Positions 10,693-25,150 of a DNA stretch of 64,000 bases are shown here, one piece after another. The notes under the pieces are model-generated. The model did not search any database and was not told where the DNA came from. It saw only the letters and a list, made by a program, of their open reading frames with translations. A program made the translations under genes and the position numbers. Position 1 is the first letter of the stretch. Every line of letters begins with the position of its first letter. Source of the DNA: Mortierella alpina (taxonomy: Eukaryota > Mortierellomycota > Mortierellomycetes > Mortierellales > Mortierellaceae); contig JANATF010000009.1 of assembly GCA_029449245.1 (NCBI GenBank), positions 806,001 through 870,000 of the forward strand, in the 5' to 3' direction.

Positions 10693-12138
10693 TTATGGAA
10701 CAGCTTTGATGTTGAACATGTTCATGAAGGAGACCTGACCACCGTCCACGACGGCAAAGAGAACTTTGGGCCAGTCTGGCGCCTTTGGCTTTTTGCCTTT
10801 CACTGACGCCGCATGAGGAGCGACATTCAAATCTGGGAACTCAGAAGAGGGATCGAGCTGACCATCCATGTATTCTCTTAGGTCGCCCAGAGAGGGTAGT
10901 GGGGCACCGGATCTATATGACGAATAGCTGTTAAAATCTCGCCCTGATGACAAAACGTACCACTCTATACGATTGCATGAGTGAACATTAAATACCTTGT
11001 CACAACGACGCGATAGTCAGGAACACCCGGCTGCCGCTTCTTGAAGGCTCCTCCAGGCTTATACACCTCAAAGTCCACATCCCGTCTGGTCCGTCCATGT
11101 GCCTGATGCTCACCTCCCTGTTGAATATTGGTATCTCCGTTAGCTTGATTCGCGAGTCGAATACCAGGTATAATTTGTAGTTTCTGCAGAACTTGGTCTA
11201 TAGTTTGAAATGCAGTCATTTGTACCAGTGAGTCGCAAAGAACAGACAGCATCTCCCCGATCTAAATATTGGTAAGGAGCAAGAGGATCTTACCATAGTT
11301 TAACCGATCACCATGCGCTACAAGCGGTCCTCTGATTGTCCTTGTCCAAATTCTATTGAAAGGCTCAAGAAACAAGCCCACGCGACTAACAATCGAGCCT
11401 GCGGCGTTTCTCCATGCTCTGAGGATCCAACTGCTCAAGCCAGAAAAGAAGGATGCGCCGTAAGATAGTCTCAAAAGAGCACTGCTCTGAGCAGTAGAGG
11501 CTTGCCGCCGTGGTCGAGCGGCAGGCTCCTGGGTATATGTCCCTGGCCGAATGACGACAAATCCCAGCCGCTTCAGGTATGAGTATACAAGGTACCGGTC
11601 CACGGCAACAGAACTGTCCTGCTCATGTCCACACAGTGAATTCTGATCCTTGTATGATACGTGAGCGTAAGTGCAATAGACGCTCCACATCTCCTGGACA
11701 GTCATATCAAGGCCATGATGTTCGGCCAAAAGAGATCCACGATCTACTAGATAGAGTGCCTCTTCAGGGAAGAGGTATATTTGACCGCGGAGAGTATGTC
11801 CCATGTTCACAAAGTGCGTTCCTTTGCTGACTGTCAGCCTAAACAGGCCCAGATCGGACTCAAAAACTGCGCGGGAAAACGTTCGCCTAAGCACAGCACA
11901 GCACAAGTGGAAAGTGTCAGTGGCTGTGCTAGTACCAATGAAGTCGCAGTTGAATTTAAAGCTGCTTAGTTAGCACTCACTCGGCACCGCGGCGCTCCTC
12001 TGTTAAGATTTGAAAGTAGGCATCGAGCTGCTCCTCAAGGACTGTAGCGGGCTTCTGGGTCGACTTTGCTTCTTTGCTGGGCAGTGCCTGGGAAGAGGAT
12101 TGGCTGGGCTCAAGAATGGAGCGAGACGTTTTAGTCAT
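10693..12138 (-). CDS. SEN54: tRNA-splicing endonuclease subunit Sen54
   Basis: Sen54 is a structural subunit of the heterotetrameric Sen2-Sen34-Sen54-Sen15 endonuclease that excises introns from pre-tRNAs. Four exons (11981-12138, 11294-11886, 10996-11197, 10693-10912) close in frame to 390 residues. Diagnostic N-terminal segments are RGQIYLFPEEALYLVDRGSL and VDRYLVYSYLKRLGFVVIRPG; the C-terminal nuclease-fold strand reads KVLFAVVDGGQVSFMNM. The boundary between exons 2 and 3 was chosen at the TATAG acceptor at 11198-11199 because the nearer AG would leave a 32-base intron and the wrong frame. Convergent with the mitochondrial membrane protein gene and divergent from the carrier gene. Confidence 0.85.
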
Positions 12139-12851
12139 GAAGTTTGTTGAATGCCTTGGTGCATTTGTTTAGGATGCGTGCGCCTTTTCTTTTCAGCTCG
12201 TTTTTTTTTACCCTCGTGCATTTGTCAATAGCAGACGGAAGTCCGGTTGCTGGTCATTGTCGTCCTGGTCTGCTGCGTCCATGAGCATGCGGCGAATCGT
12301 TGTTCGTTTGTAGTCAAACAAGCGGTGGTAAGTGGTTGAAGAAAAGAGACGGGATCAAGCCACTCAAAAATCAGCCTCGGGCGATCGATCGATGTCCCAG
12401 CTGCGGCCAGGCTGCTCGCATAGACGACGGGCCGAGTTCAAGGGTAGAGGAGGCCGCCGACTTCGTACATTATCGGAGAAGACGATGCATCACTCGACAG
12501 GTGGAGAGTGGGGGTTCGCGAACCCAAACGACGATCAGTGCGCTGAAATAAGCGAGGAAATAAAGGCAGAAGAAGACAAAGTAGAGTTGGCGGCAATTGA
12601 ACAGCCAAGCAATCGGATCACTCCGACTTTGGACCCAGGGACAGGCCGCCTTTCGTGCCCGTCATTTTGGGCTGCATTCCGCACCTGCTTTGCATCTTGT
12701 CTCTCATTCCTTCATTCCTTCACTCTTTCCTTCTTTCATTCAGCAGCGCTGTCTTCACGTTGTTACTCCCTACTCTCCAGTCTTCCCCTGTGCGTCTGCT
12801 GAACGTTCCCCTTCTACTCGAAAGCCCTCTCTCCCCACCTTTACCTCAACA
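12139..12851. promoter_or_regulatory. Divergent promoter region, SEN54 / mitochondrial carrier
   Basis: About 700 bases without a gene. It contains T-runs, a GATCGATCGAT stretch near 12380, and a strong CT-rich block (about 12660-12850, with repeated TTCATTCCTTCA-like units) leading to the carrier start. No RNA gene or repeat family was recognised. Confidence 0.4.
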
Positions 12852-14638
12852 ATGGGTATGCATGCATACTTTGCACCCTAGCTGGTTGTCATTCGTCTCG
12901 TAATTGCTTGCGCTCATTCCCCTGACCCTGGTCTTTATATTCTCTTCACCTTATAGCTAGCAGCGTCAATGATTTCATCGCAGGCAAGTATTTTATGCGA
13001 ACGGCCCCTGTGCATATACATGTGTGTGCTTTCGACGTTGTCCTGTTGTCCCCTTTTTCATGTGGGAATGATCTCCATTTTAGTCTTTGCCGACCCGCCC
13101 GTGCGGATAGCGCTCTGTTCTCTTGCCATGTGGGGAAACAGCTTCTCTTGTGTTTAACTAACACTCGGTCCCTTCCACATGGATTCTTAGGCTACATCAG
13201 TGGAGTAGCCGGCCTGATCATTGGCAGCCCTTTGGACGTCCTCAAGGTAAGAGACACATGCACTTTCTCCAGCTTGATAAAGTACCGGTTCCCCTCTTCT
13301 CTTACTGTACTGATCGTCGCAATCGATATAGGTCAGACTTCAAGCTCAGGGCGATAAAACTGGAGCCGCTAGCCATATGGCATCCAACAAGCATAGCCTT
13401 TCGACCATGGTCCAGAACGAAGGAGTAAGTTTTCTGTTTTATTCACGACCATGTAGGCTATAGGATCGAACTCTTTACTTATGATATGTTCTTGTAGATC
13501 AAATCCTTGTTCAAGGGCATCACATCACCAATTGTCGGGTTGGCAGGACTGAACTCGATTCTTTTCGCCTCATACTCGGCCTCCATGAGAATGCTCGGCA
13601 CACTTTCCCCACGACCGTTCTCCACAGACACCTCCACGTATTATGCCAATGCAGGAGAGGCTTTCCAGCCGCTATCACATGTGTTCACAGCTGGATTTGT
13701 GGCTGGTGTAGCCTGCTTTTTGGTCAGTACCCCGACAGAGCTCGTGAAGTGCAGAGCACAGGTCATTGCCTCAAGGCTCGACCCCAGTTCATCCGCTGCA
13801 GTCCAAAGGGCCATCCTCAGCGAATCAGGCTCCTGGCAGGTTACAAAGGATGTTGTTAGGCGGTTTGGTTTCAAAGGTCTTTACCAAGGAGGATGGGTGA
13901 CCATCTTGCGAGATGCCCCAGGATACGGTGTTTACTTTTTGTAAGTGACCCTTGCAAATCGCTGTGTTTTCTGTGTCACTTTGAATATCCTTTTCCTAAC
14001 GTGGACCTGCACACGTTTTTGTCCTTTTTTTTTGGGTTCCACCTGCAGGTCGTACGAAGGACTTAAGAGAGCTCTGGAAATCCCACCAGGGGAAACGGGA
14101 GGCATTAACACATGGAAATTACTTTTTGCTGGAGGACTTGCAGGAACGCTGTCCTGGGCAAGCATATACCCACTAGGTAAAGCCTTTGATTGGTATTGAG
14201 GGTGGACGGCCACGGGGACATTTTCTTGTCTATTGACACCATACATGTATCTGATATCAATGAACTTGAATAGATGTAATCAAGACACGACTGCAAACAC
14301 AGCCCCACCTTATCACAACAGACCCATTCAGCACCACTCGAGCATTACCGATTGCGAATAGCGGCCTCACCCCAACAGCTACGACTGGACTTTTGTCAAA
14401 AAGTCATGTGGATGCTCGTGGACTAGTACATCAAACAAGCCGACAGGGACATTCTCAAGTACCTGCAGTGGCACCTTACAAGGGGATGGTTGACTGTGCT
14501 GTTCGGTCCTACAAGAGCGAAGGCATGGGTGTATTCATGAGAGGTGCAACGCCGGCATTACTTCGTGCGTTCCCTGTGAACGCTGTTACCTTTTTCGTGT
14601 ATGAGCTGGTCATGGCCGAGCTGCAGAAGCTCGAGTAG
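12852..14638 (+). CDS. Mitochondrial carrier family (SLC25) protein
   Basis: Six-helix inner-membrane transporter of the carnitine/ornithine/basic amino acid branch, judging by sequence style; substrate not assignable. Seven exons (12852-12855, 12957-12983, 13191-13246, 13332-13424, 13498-13940, 14049-14176, 14274-14638) close to 371 residues. All three signature motifs are present: GSPLDVLKVRLQAQ, a diverged second copy STPTELVKCRAQV, and YPLDVIKTRLQTQ, each with the following Gly-rich helix (GLYQGGWVTILRD; GVFMRGATPALLRAFP). The first exon is only ATG plus one base. The second intron (12984-13190) starts with GCAAGT, a GC-AG intron; a GT donor nearby would break the conserved frame. A 60-residue Ser/Thr-rich insertion follows the third signature, which is longer than usual for the family. 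Confidence 0.9.
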
Positions 14639-14917
14639 TATTGGAGTCGTTTATATAACGCAATATCAAAGTAGAGTCGCGTTCAACCTCGCTCGGACAA
14701 AGGCAGGCATGCTTGAGAGTGTCCTTAGTCACGCCTACCTCTCGGGTGGAATAAGGACACCGCTCACACTTGTTTATTTTTTTCGACGCGCCTGGCTCTC
14801 TGGCCAGCAAATAAAAAGTCACCTCGCCCTTCCTCCAGCAAACATCACCCATCCCATTTCGCCGGACTCGCACATCTCTACCTCGCTCAGCAGACGACAG
14901 AATCCACAGAGTCCAGG

Positions 14918-18075
<3,158 letters not shown>

Positions 18076-18455
18076 GAGGCAGGAGAGAGAGGAGTGTCTG
18101 CAAAGAGTGGTTGAGCGCCATTCCAGTTACTAGATGTACTCTTGGATCGACCCAATTTGTTTTTTTTTTGAAATACACCAACGTTAGTAGTCAACAATCG
18201 CACCCGTTCAGCTTTCGGATACTCTCCTGCTGCATCTTCAAACAAAAGGAAGATTGGTGAGGCGAGAGGCTTCAATGAACTACACCTTCACTCGTAAGAA
18301 AACGATAGCCTCGAGCAGCCATGAACAGAACCAGTACTTGGTATTCAAAATGAACGGGGGGGAGGGGAACAATGTTCAGGTTATGCATAAGGGTATTTAT
18401 TAAGAAAGCGTAGATAGGGTATCATGGTAGCCATAAGTGTAACTTGGTCAGTCAA
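18076..18455. other. Convergent 3' intergenic region
   Basis: Holds the 3' ends of MCM7 and the Arg/Ser-rich gene. A short A/T-rich stretch and a G-run (18355-18367) are seen; no gene. Confidence 0.35.
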
Positions 18456-19472
18456 CTAGAGAAGGCTGCCCTGGTGCTTGGCGCCTTGCTTCTTGTGGCT
18501 GCGGCTGCGGCTGCGGCTATCCTTCTTCCGCTCTCTAGCTTGATCTTTCTCATCCAGCTTTTGCACAAAGACTTGCTTCCATAAACCAGAGTCGACCCTT
18601 GTGGATGCCATGATGCCATCGTCGTCAGTCTTGAATGTGAGGTTGCGCTTGAATCGGATGCGTTCGTTGACAATGTCGCACTCCCCTTCCTCCGAGTCAT
18701 CATTATCCGTCGATGACCAGGAAGAAGAAGAACAAGAAGAGCGAGAAGAGGAAGACGAGCGGCCCGATCGACCGTGACGCCTGCTGCTGCTGTATCCATC
18801 GTCGCTGTGATCGCCGATATCGAGTCCGTGCATGTCCTCGGCCTCCGCCTCCGCCTCTGACGAGTCACTAAAGAGTTCAAGGGCGAGGACTGTGTCCTCT
18901 GCGCGGCGATGACGATCGACTCGCTTTTTGGATCTATCCGCATGGCTGTCGCTCTTCTTCTTGTTGTGGTCATTGTTGCTGTTGCTGTTACTGTTCTTGC
19001 TGTCCTTGTCATGAGGGCTCTGCTTCTGTTTTTGCTGCTGAAGCAATTGCTGACGACGCTGCTCTGCCTTTTGGCGGCTCCGTTGTTCTTCGCGACGGAC
19101 GTGAACAAAGCGCGAGTCGCGGGCTTGCTTCTTTTGGGCGCGATCGTAGGAACGTTGGCGGAGAGAGCTCTTGAAGTCGACGTCCTCGGAGGTTTCGGGG
19201 AAACTGGCCAGTTCAAGGGTTGAGATGGTCTCGTAGTCGAGAAGAAGAGTGGGCTCGAAGATGTCCGAGTGCTGGGTGTAGGCGTGAAGGGTGGTCATGT
19301 AAATCTGAAGGCGCGCTTGCTGGAGTTTGGAGTACTTGGAAGTGGAGATGTTGAAGAGCAGTGTGCTTGTTGAAGGTGGTGGTATTGAAGCTGGCTGCGA
19401 TGGAATCGTTGCTTTTTTTTTCTGATGCTGCTGCTGCTGGTGAGTTGTTGTTTGGTGTGTTGCAAAAAACAT
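18456..19472 (-). CDS. Uncharacterised Arg/Ser/Gln-rich low-complexity protein
   Basis: One open frame of 338 residues, family not recognised. From residue about 100 it has a long basic coiled-coil-like segment (RRQQLLQQQKQKQ), then Asn/Ser and Lys runs, an acidic Ser/Glu/Asp patch (SDSSEAEAEAED), a Ser-rich stretch and a terminal RSRSRS tail. This composition is typical of nuclear RNA-associated proteins, but that is inference. A TATAAAA at 19492-19498 lies only about 20 bases above the first Met, so translation may really begin at Met59 (base 19298), which opens a more ordinary segment (TTLHAYTQHSDIFEPTLLLDYE). The overlapping minus-strand frame is a shadow. Confidence 0.6.
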   Translation of the reverse strand: MFFATHQTTTHQQQQHQKKKATIPSQPASIPPPSTSTLLFNISTSKYSKLQQARLQIYMTTLHAYTQHSDIFEPTLLLDYETISTLELASFPETSEDVDFKSSLRQRSYDRAQKKQARDSRFVHVRREEQRSRQKAEQRRQQLLQQQKQKQSPHDKDSKNSNSNSNNDHNKKKSDSHADRSKKRVDRHRRAEDTVLALELFSDSSEAEAEAEDMHGLDIGDHSDDGYSSSRRHGRSGRSSSSSRSSCSSSSWSSTDNDDSEEGECDIVNERIRFKRNLTFKTDDDGIMASTRVDSGLWKQVFVQKLDEKDQARERKKDSRSRSRSHKKQGAKHQGSLL

Positions 19473-19921
19473 TCTCGCCCGACCCTCTGGATTTTATATC
19501 ATTTCTCGAGCACTTGGGCGAGTGAGCGGATACGACGTACGTTCTCACTCCTGAGATTTCGCCGTCCAATCACAGGCGGGCAAATGGCCGCAGTGCTGCG
19601 GGAAATCTGCGGGATGACGATTTGCACCCCGTCTGTGTACCATATCAATCTGACAAACATTGTCGAGTGCGGCGTGCTCAATGCAAAGGAAAGGAAAAAG
19701 GGAGGTCTGTCCTTTTTAGCCTACAATATGGGGTTTCTACAACCAGCGGACCACAGTGCAATATGGCAGTCGGATAATTGCGTCGTTGACTGTCGGTCTC
19801 TGGTTGCTGGCTGGCTGCACACATGAATAGAGTTCAAGGGCGGCGGTCCTTTCCTTATGTTTATGAGAGAGAAAATAAAAAGTCCTTGTCTACTATTGTA
19901 CTCTGGCTCACGAGATATCGC
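19473..19921. promoter_or_regulatory. Promoter of Arg/Ser-rich gene and 3' end of YPK1
   Basis: Contains the TATAAAA at 19492-19498 (minus orientation) and an AATAAA-type signal for YPK1 near 19873 (read on the minus strand as TTTATT-containing sequence). No gene was seen. Confidence 0.4.
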
Positions 19922-22900
19922 CTAGTATCCTCGACTCTGATGTCCAGCACCATTGCCTTGACTCGACGACGTCCCGTTGGAGCCACGACCTCCGGAGGTG
20001 CTCAATCCCGGATTGGCCATACTTGCGCCTAAAACGCCATCGTGTGCCGGGTTATACGTAAAGCCCTTGAACTGGAGCTGAACCGTCTCACTCAAAAATG
20101 ACGACTCGACAACAGAATCAAGCGGCTCTTCACTCGTAAACTCCTCATCAAAGTTGGAAGTATCGGTCGCTGATGACACGGAGGGTTTAAACGGAGGCTG
20201 GATCTTCTTTGCCATCAGGTGCGAGAACGAGATGGGCTTAAAGAATGGATGCTGTTTGATGGCACTGGACCCATTGTTGCCCAGTCTTTGGTTGGGATCA
20301 CGAGTGAGAAGCGCACTCAGAAGCGACCTAGCTTCGGGCGTGACCTCGTCTGGGAACCGAAGCTCGTCCTGCAAGATCTTTCGGTACATCTCGTGGATGT
20401 TCTCATCATAAAAAGGTGGCAGTCCCGTCAACATCTCGTAGAGCAGCACTCCCAAGGTCCACCAATCCACTGTCTTGGTATACCCTTGTCCAAGCAACAG
20501 CTCTGGTGCAAGATACTCGGGCGTCCCACAAAATGTGTTGGTCGTCTCGGTTTCTGTCATGCCTAGCTTACACAGTCCAAAATCGCAAAGAGCAATGTGG
20601 CCCGTGTAGTCCAGGAGAATGTTCTCAGGCTTGAGATCTCTGTAGACGACGTTGAATCCATGCAGACACTCCAATGCGCACAGTAGCTCTGCCGCATAGA
20701 ACCGTGATCGTTCCTCGCTGAAGCGTCCTTCCCGTTGGAGATGATGGAACAGCTCTCCTCCGTTAACAAAGGCTAGTACCAGGTACAGTTTCTCGGGCGA
20801 CTGGAACGAGAACTTGAGAGGCACGATGAATGGATTGTTGATCTGGGCGAGCACAGTGCGCTCTGCCAGTGTGTGATTCACCTCGCTCCTCGAGATAATG
20901 TGGGCTTTGCGGAGGATTTTCATGGCATAGATGCGCGAAGTGTCCCGCTTGCGGACTTGCATGACCTGGTTTTTTTTTCAAAAAAGCATGTGTTGGTGGA
21001 ATGGGCACAAAAGAAGCACATTCCGGCTTTGCGAGCAATATCTAAGTCGGCCTTACCTTGCCAAAACTGCCTTTACCAATGACCTTGAGCAGGTCAAATG
21101 CATCGATTGTCAACGGAACATTGGCCTAGTATAGGGCGTTAAGGTAAACAGTAAATCAATAAAAGTCTACATGGAGGAGAAAATTGATGGTGCCAAGATG
21201 TAAAGTACAGATATGCTTACATTGTCACGCTTATACGCAAGCTGGACGCGAACTTTTCCAGTGCCGCCATGAAGGGGAAACCAAGCATCCTGCATCTGGT
21301 CGTCCCAACGAGGCTCCAGGTTGACGTTGCCCAAAAACACATCTTGGCTCGAGGACTCGCTTTCCTTGGCATCAGCATTGGGGTTTGGGATACGAATATA
21401 AAGCGATAGTTGAACATCGGAGTCTCTTGACACATCGCTATTGGCAGCAAAGAGCAAGGAGCAATAGGTTAGTTCAAAACAATGCCGCAGAAATAGATCC
21501 ATGACTTCCCTCTGACACTGCTATGTTATAATTCGGATCGATTTCCCCAAGAGCACGTAGCGAGTGCCTCTGCACCCTGCATCCACGGCCCCCCTAGAAC
21601 CAATAGGGAAGTGATGGGGCCATGCGGGGATAGGTTGCCCCGATAGCAAATTAAAACGAGAGCCAGCATGGATCGCCTGCATCGACGTGTGTATAAATAA
21701 ATGGAATGATAATGCATGCTCTCAACCCCGGCCACTGATAGACCAACTGATGTCGGTTGTTGCTCCTCCACATTCTCGGCACGTCTTGGATCGACTGATA
21801 GGCCCACCATCTTGCTCAAGTCAAAAATAGCCCTGCATCTTTCCATTGGGATTCATCTCCTCTGTCTCCTGATGAGATGATCCATGGATGCATGGCGTGA
21901 GTCTCCCTTTGCAGAACAATTCTTTGCGCAGAATGAAACGCAAAAGGGAAAAGGCTCCCATAGCAAAGATGAAATAACGCAAAACAAAACGAAATCAAAT
22001 CCAATGCATGGGTCGATGTGTGTCCAGAGCCACAAGTGTGTATCCTGCCTCAGGTACTGTAATCTGCAGCTGCCCCCTTTGCGGACGTCGGTCTGTCCCG
22101 TGCTGTGCGTCCAGGATAACTCCACGAGTCCGCAATGTGATCACGGCGATGTTGAATGCTCATCCGAATGATAATTATAGGGTGCATTGATAGCTCCAAA
22201 CGTCCAAGCTCAATGACCCATGACCATGATAGACAGGGATAATGGTTAAATGAGAACGGGTGAGTACTTACAAGTGTGCTCTGTACTGCCAGACAGGATT
22301 AGAGACCTCCCCGCCGAGAGCATCAATCAGGACCTCGTTTTTGTCAAACTCCAAGACCGCGTAAGGCAACCACCACTTGCGCTGGAGCGATTCCCGATTA
22401 CTGACGGCTGCTTGCTGCTGCTGCTCCTTTGGCACAAAGGGCGGGTGGCTCAACTCTGAGGGTAGCGTCAGTTCTCTGGCCTCTACCACTCGAATGATAA
22501 GCAGTCCATTCTTGGTGGGGCCATCACCCCTGGTGGAAGTTCCTGAAGCCGTGCCGCTTCCGTTGCTGTGGGTAGAAGACACTGTCGAGGACGAGTTGAC
22601 AGTCGAGGAGGACTGTGTTAACCCGCCGTTGGTGTGAGCGTTAGGAGGAGAGGACGACTTGATCTGCATAGACGAGCTGAACGTGGCAGACAAGGCTGCA
22701 GCTTCCTTCTCACGTTCCTTTTCCTTGTGTTCTGCGAAGTTGAAGAAAAGGAGGGGCGAAAAGATGAATAAGCACAAGGTCAGGCACGAGTGTGTGTGCA
22801 AATGCAAAAGCAAAAGCGAAAGCAAAAGCAGAAGGCACGAGGCTTCCCTCGATTCGCAAATAAAAAAGCGCATCAACAAATGCGTTTCTTTGTCCAGGGT

Positions 22901-22971
22901 AAGCAGCACGTAATCACCAGAGTCATGCCCGTTCAGTATTTTGCCTTACTCTTGGAATGCAGCCAGGACAT
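19922..22971 (-). CDS. YPK1: AGC protein kinase Ypk1 (SGK homologue)
   Basis: Ypk1 is the TORC2/Pkh-activated kinase that controls sphingolipid synthesis and membrane stress. Five exons (22950-22971, 22272-22731, 21221-21437, 21057-21125, 19922-20965) close to 603 residues. After MSWLHSK and a basic coiled stretch, residues about 60-230 form a C2-like region (GLLIIRVVEARELTLPS; WWLPYAVLEFD; DVFLGNVNLEPRWDD). The kinase domain has GKGSFGKV at about 249-256, the catalytic Lys at about 271, YRDLKPEN, DFG, and the PDK1-site loop TNTFCGTPEYLAPE. The turn region (TSNFDEEFTSEEPLDSVV) and hydrophobic motif FKGFTY follow. HTLAERTVLA and KFSFQSPEKLYLVLAF are Ypk-type signatures. Intron 2 is 834 bases, far longer than most here. 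A Gly/Ser tail of about 40 residues ends the protein. Confidence 0.93.
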
Positions 22972-23724
22972 GAAGATGGAGAGAGATCAGCGATCAGAGA
23001 ATGAAGTAGATGGAACCCTTGAGGAGAATGGCTGAATCAAGACCTTGAAGGATGTACGCAGGTATATGAACGATTAGCTACTGCAGTCCTCGTCCGAGTT
23101 CAGCAACAACCACGAGGCGAGATCTGCATCCTACCGTTGCTAGTCTTGTTTATGAGGGATGTTTGCAGGGTAGAGAATGAGCCGGCCGAGGAATGGAGGG
23201 GTGCAAGGGGGAGGTAGGAGTCGTAACAAAGAAACAGACAGGCACAGGAACAGGCACAGGCACTAGCACAGGCACAGAGAGAGGGCGGGCGTGAGAGCGG
23301 GTGTGGATCAAGACAAGACGGAGGCGGCGGCACAAGTCAGCTAGTGTGAGGACAAGAGACAGAAAGGGCAGAAGACGGAAGACGAGGAGGAGGAAGACAA
23401 GGGAGGACGAGGAAGGACGAGGAAGGACGAGGGAAGGGCGAGGAAAGAGAGACGACAAAGAAAGAGAGGAAGACGGAGAACAGGAAAGGTGTTATGTATG
23501 TAGCCCTCATTCAGTCGTCGCATTTCTACTGGCTGCTGCCGCGTCTGCACTTGAGACACCCTTGTACCGCTGTGCTCCTCTGCATCCGCACCTCCTCACC
23601 CACATCCCCATCATCCGCCAGCGCGTGCATCGCCCCATCACCACTTCCACACATCAACACATCGCCGCGCGAGCACAGCAAGCACCACAGCACCACGCAC
23701 ATACTCGTACTCATACGCCACGCC
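22972..23724. promoter_or_regulatory. Divergent promoter region, YPK1 / phosphatase, with simple repeats
   Basis: Two imperfect repeat blocks are seen: a CAGGCA-type run at about 23239-23279 (ACAGGCACAGGAACAGG...) and a purine-rich block at about 23350-23490 with three GAGGAAGGACGA-like units near 23408-23435. Purine tracts like this act as promoter elements or leaders in fungi. No gene was recognised. Confidence 0.4.
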
Positions 23725-25032
23725 ATGCTGCGACCACTTCTTGTTGTCGCGCTGCTGTGCGTCATCGTCATGTACTACAGGCAAGGCAGCAGCAGCAGTA
23801 GCGCCTCATCCCGCTCCTCCTCCTCTTCATCCTCTTCACGGCACAAGGCACACCCCGACAGCCCTGCCTACCAGAAACCCTTCTCATCTTCAGAACAGAC
23901 CACCCTTGCAAACCGGGTCGTCGCCGTCGGTGACCTCCACAGCGATCTTCCTCAGACACTTGCCGTCCTTCGCTTGGCCAAAGTCATTGACAACGACGCC
24001 AACTGGTCGGGTGGACGCGATACCTTGGTGCAGACTGTAAAGTTCGGTGCCTCTTTATTGAGAAACGAGTTTTGGCATCTCTACCCTGGAAAAACTCACC
24101 ATTTTTCCTTTCTTGTTTTCCACGCGGATGCAGGGCGACATTGTCGATCGTGGTCCAGACACCATTGCAATCTACAACCTCTTTGACAAACTCCGCAAGC
24201 AGGCCAAGGAAGCTGGTGGTCAGGTCGTTAACGTCTATGGCAACCACGAGGTCATGAATTTGGGTCAGGACCTGCGCTATGTTACCGAAGAGGACTATGC
24301 CTCGTTTGGTGGAAGGGAGAAGCGAAAGCAGGCATGGAACGTCAAGACGGGCTGGCTCGGCAAACTGATCTACGACAATTACAATATCACACACGTCCAA
24401 AACGGCCATACAGTATTCAGTCATGGAGATATGGAACCCGAGTGGGCGCGACTGGGCGTTGATACCTTGAACCATCTGGCACGGGAAGCTATCTGGACGT
24501 CAAACTATCACTATGCACCCATCTTCCAAGGAACAGGTAAACTGTTCAAGAATATCCTTGGTCGCAGCACTTTTACGTGGGAGGTGGCAAAACAAAGAAT
24601 GCCTCGAAGTAACGCCTCTGCCTTTTGTGCCAACTGCTTCACAATAGGCCCTATCTGGAGTCGATCTCATGCCATGCTGGAAGGCGGAGAAGAAGCGACC
24701 TGCAAGAAGGTCAATGAAGTCAAGAAAGCCCTTGGGGTAAGTGACATTGAACACAACGACTTGAGGCAATTGCTGGACACCTTGGCTCCCCCATGCCATC
24801 CCGCTCACTCTGCGAGCCTGACTTACGATAGGTGAACCGACTGATTTCTGGACATACTCCCCAATACCAAACCGGAAAGATCCTGTCGATCTGCGATGGA
24901 GGCTACATGGTGATTGACGTTGGCATCAGCAGGTATTATGGAGGACATTTGGCCGTCCTGGAGATCATTGAGAACGACGATGGAACCCAGAGTGTATATG
25001 CTCTATATCCAGGGGGGAAGCGACTTGTCTAG
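23725..25032 (+). CDS. Shewanella-like (SLP-type) metallophosphatase, membrane-anchored
   Basis: Calcineurin-like phosphoesterase of the bacterial-origin SLP group of PPP-family phosphatases. Four exons (23725-24036, 24134-24536, 24648-24736, 24832-25032) close to 334 residues. An N-terminal hydrophobic signal/anchor (LLVVALLCVIVMYY) is followed by a Ser-rich linker. Metal-ligand motifs appear in order: GDLHSD, GDIVDRG, GNHEVMN, SHGDMEPEWA and SGHTPQYQTG, then DVGISRYYGG. The first motif has Ser where many phosphatases have Gly. The anchor suggests a lumenal or extracellular catalytic domain (inference). Convergent with the SAM-domain gene; the stops are about 120 bases apart. Divergent from YPK1. 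Confidence 0.85.
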
Positions 25033-25150
25033 ATCGACGACACGGGCATTTTATTTCAATATAAACACGACGAGGCAGGCGAAAACAAAAACAAAATAGA
25101 GGAGCTGCTCGAATTGGATTGCAGGAACGAGTGAGAATATGGTGTGGACT

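Noticed and set aside
11262-11293. A 32-base intron between SEN54 exons 2 and 3
   Set aside because: Too short for a spliceosomal intron and gives the wrong frame; the acceptor at 11198-11199 solves both.
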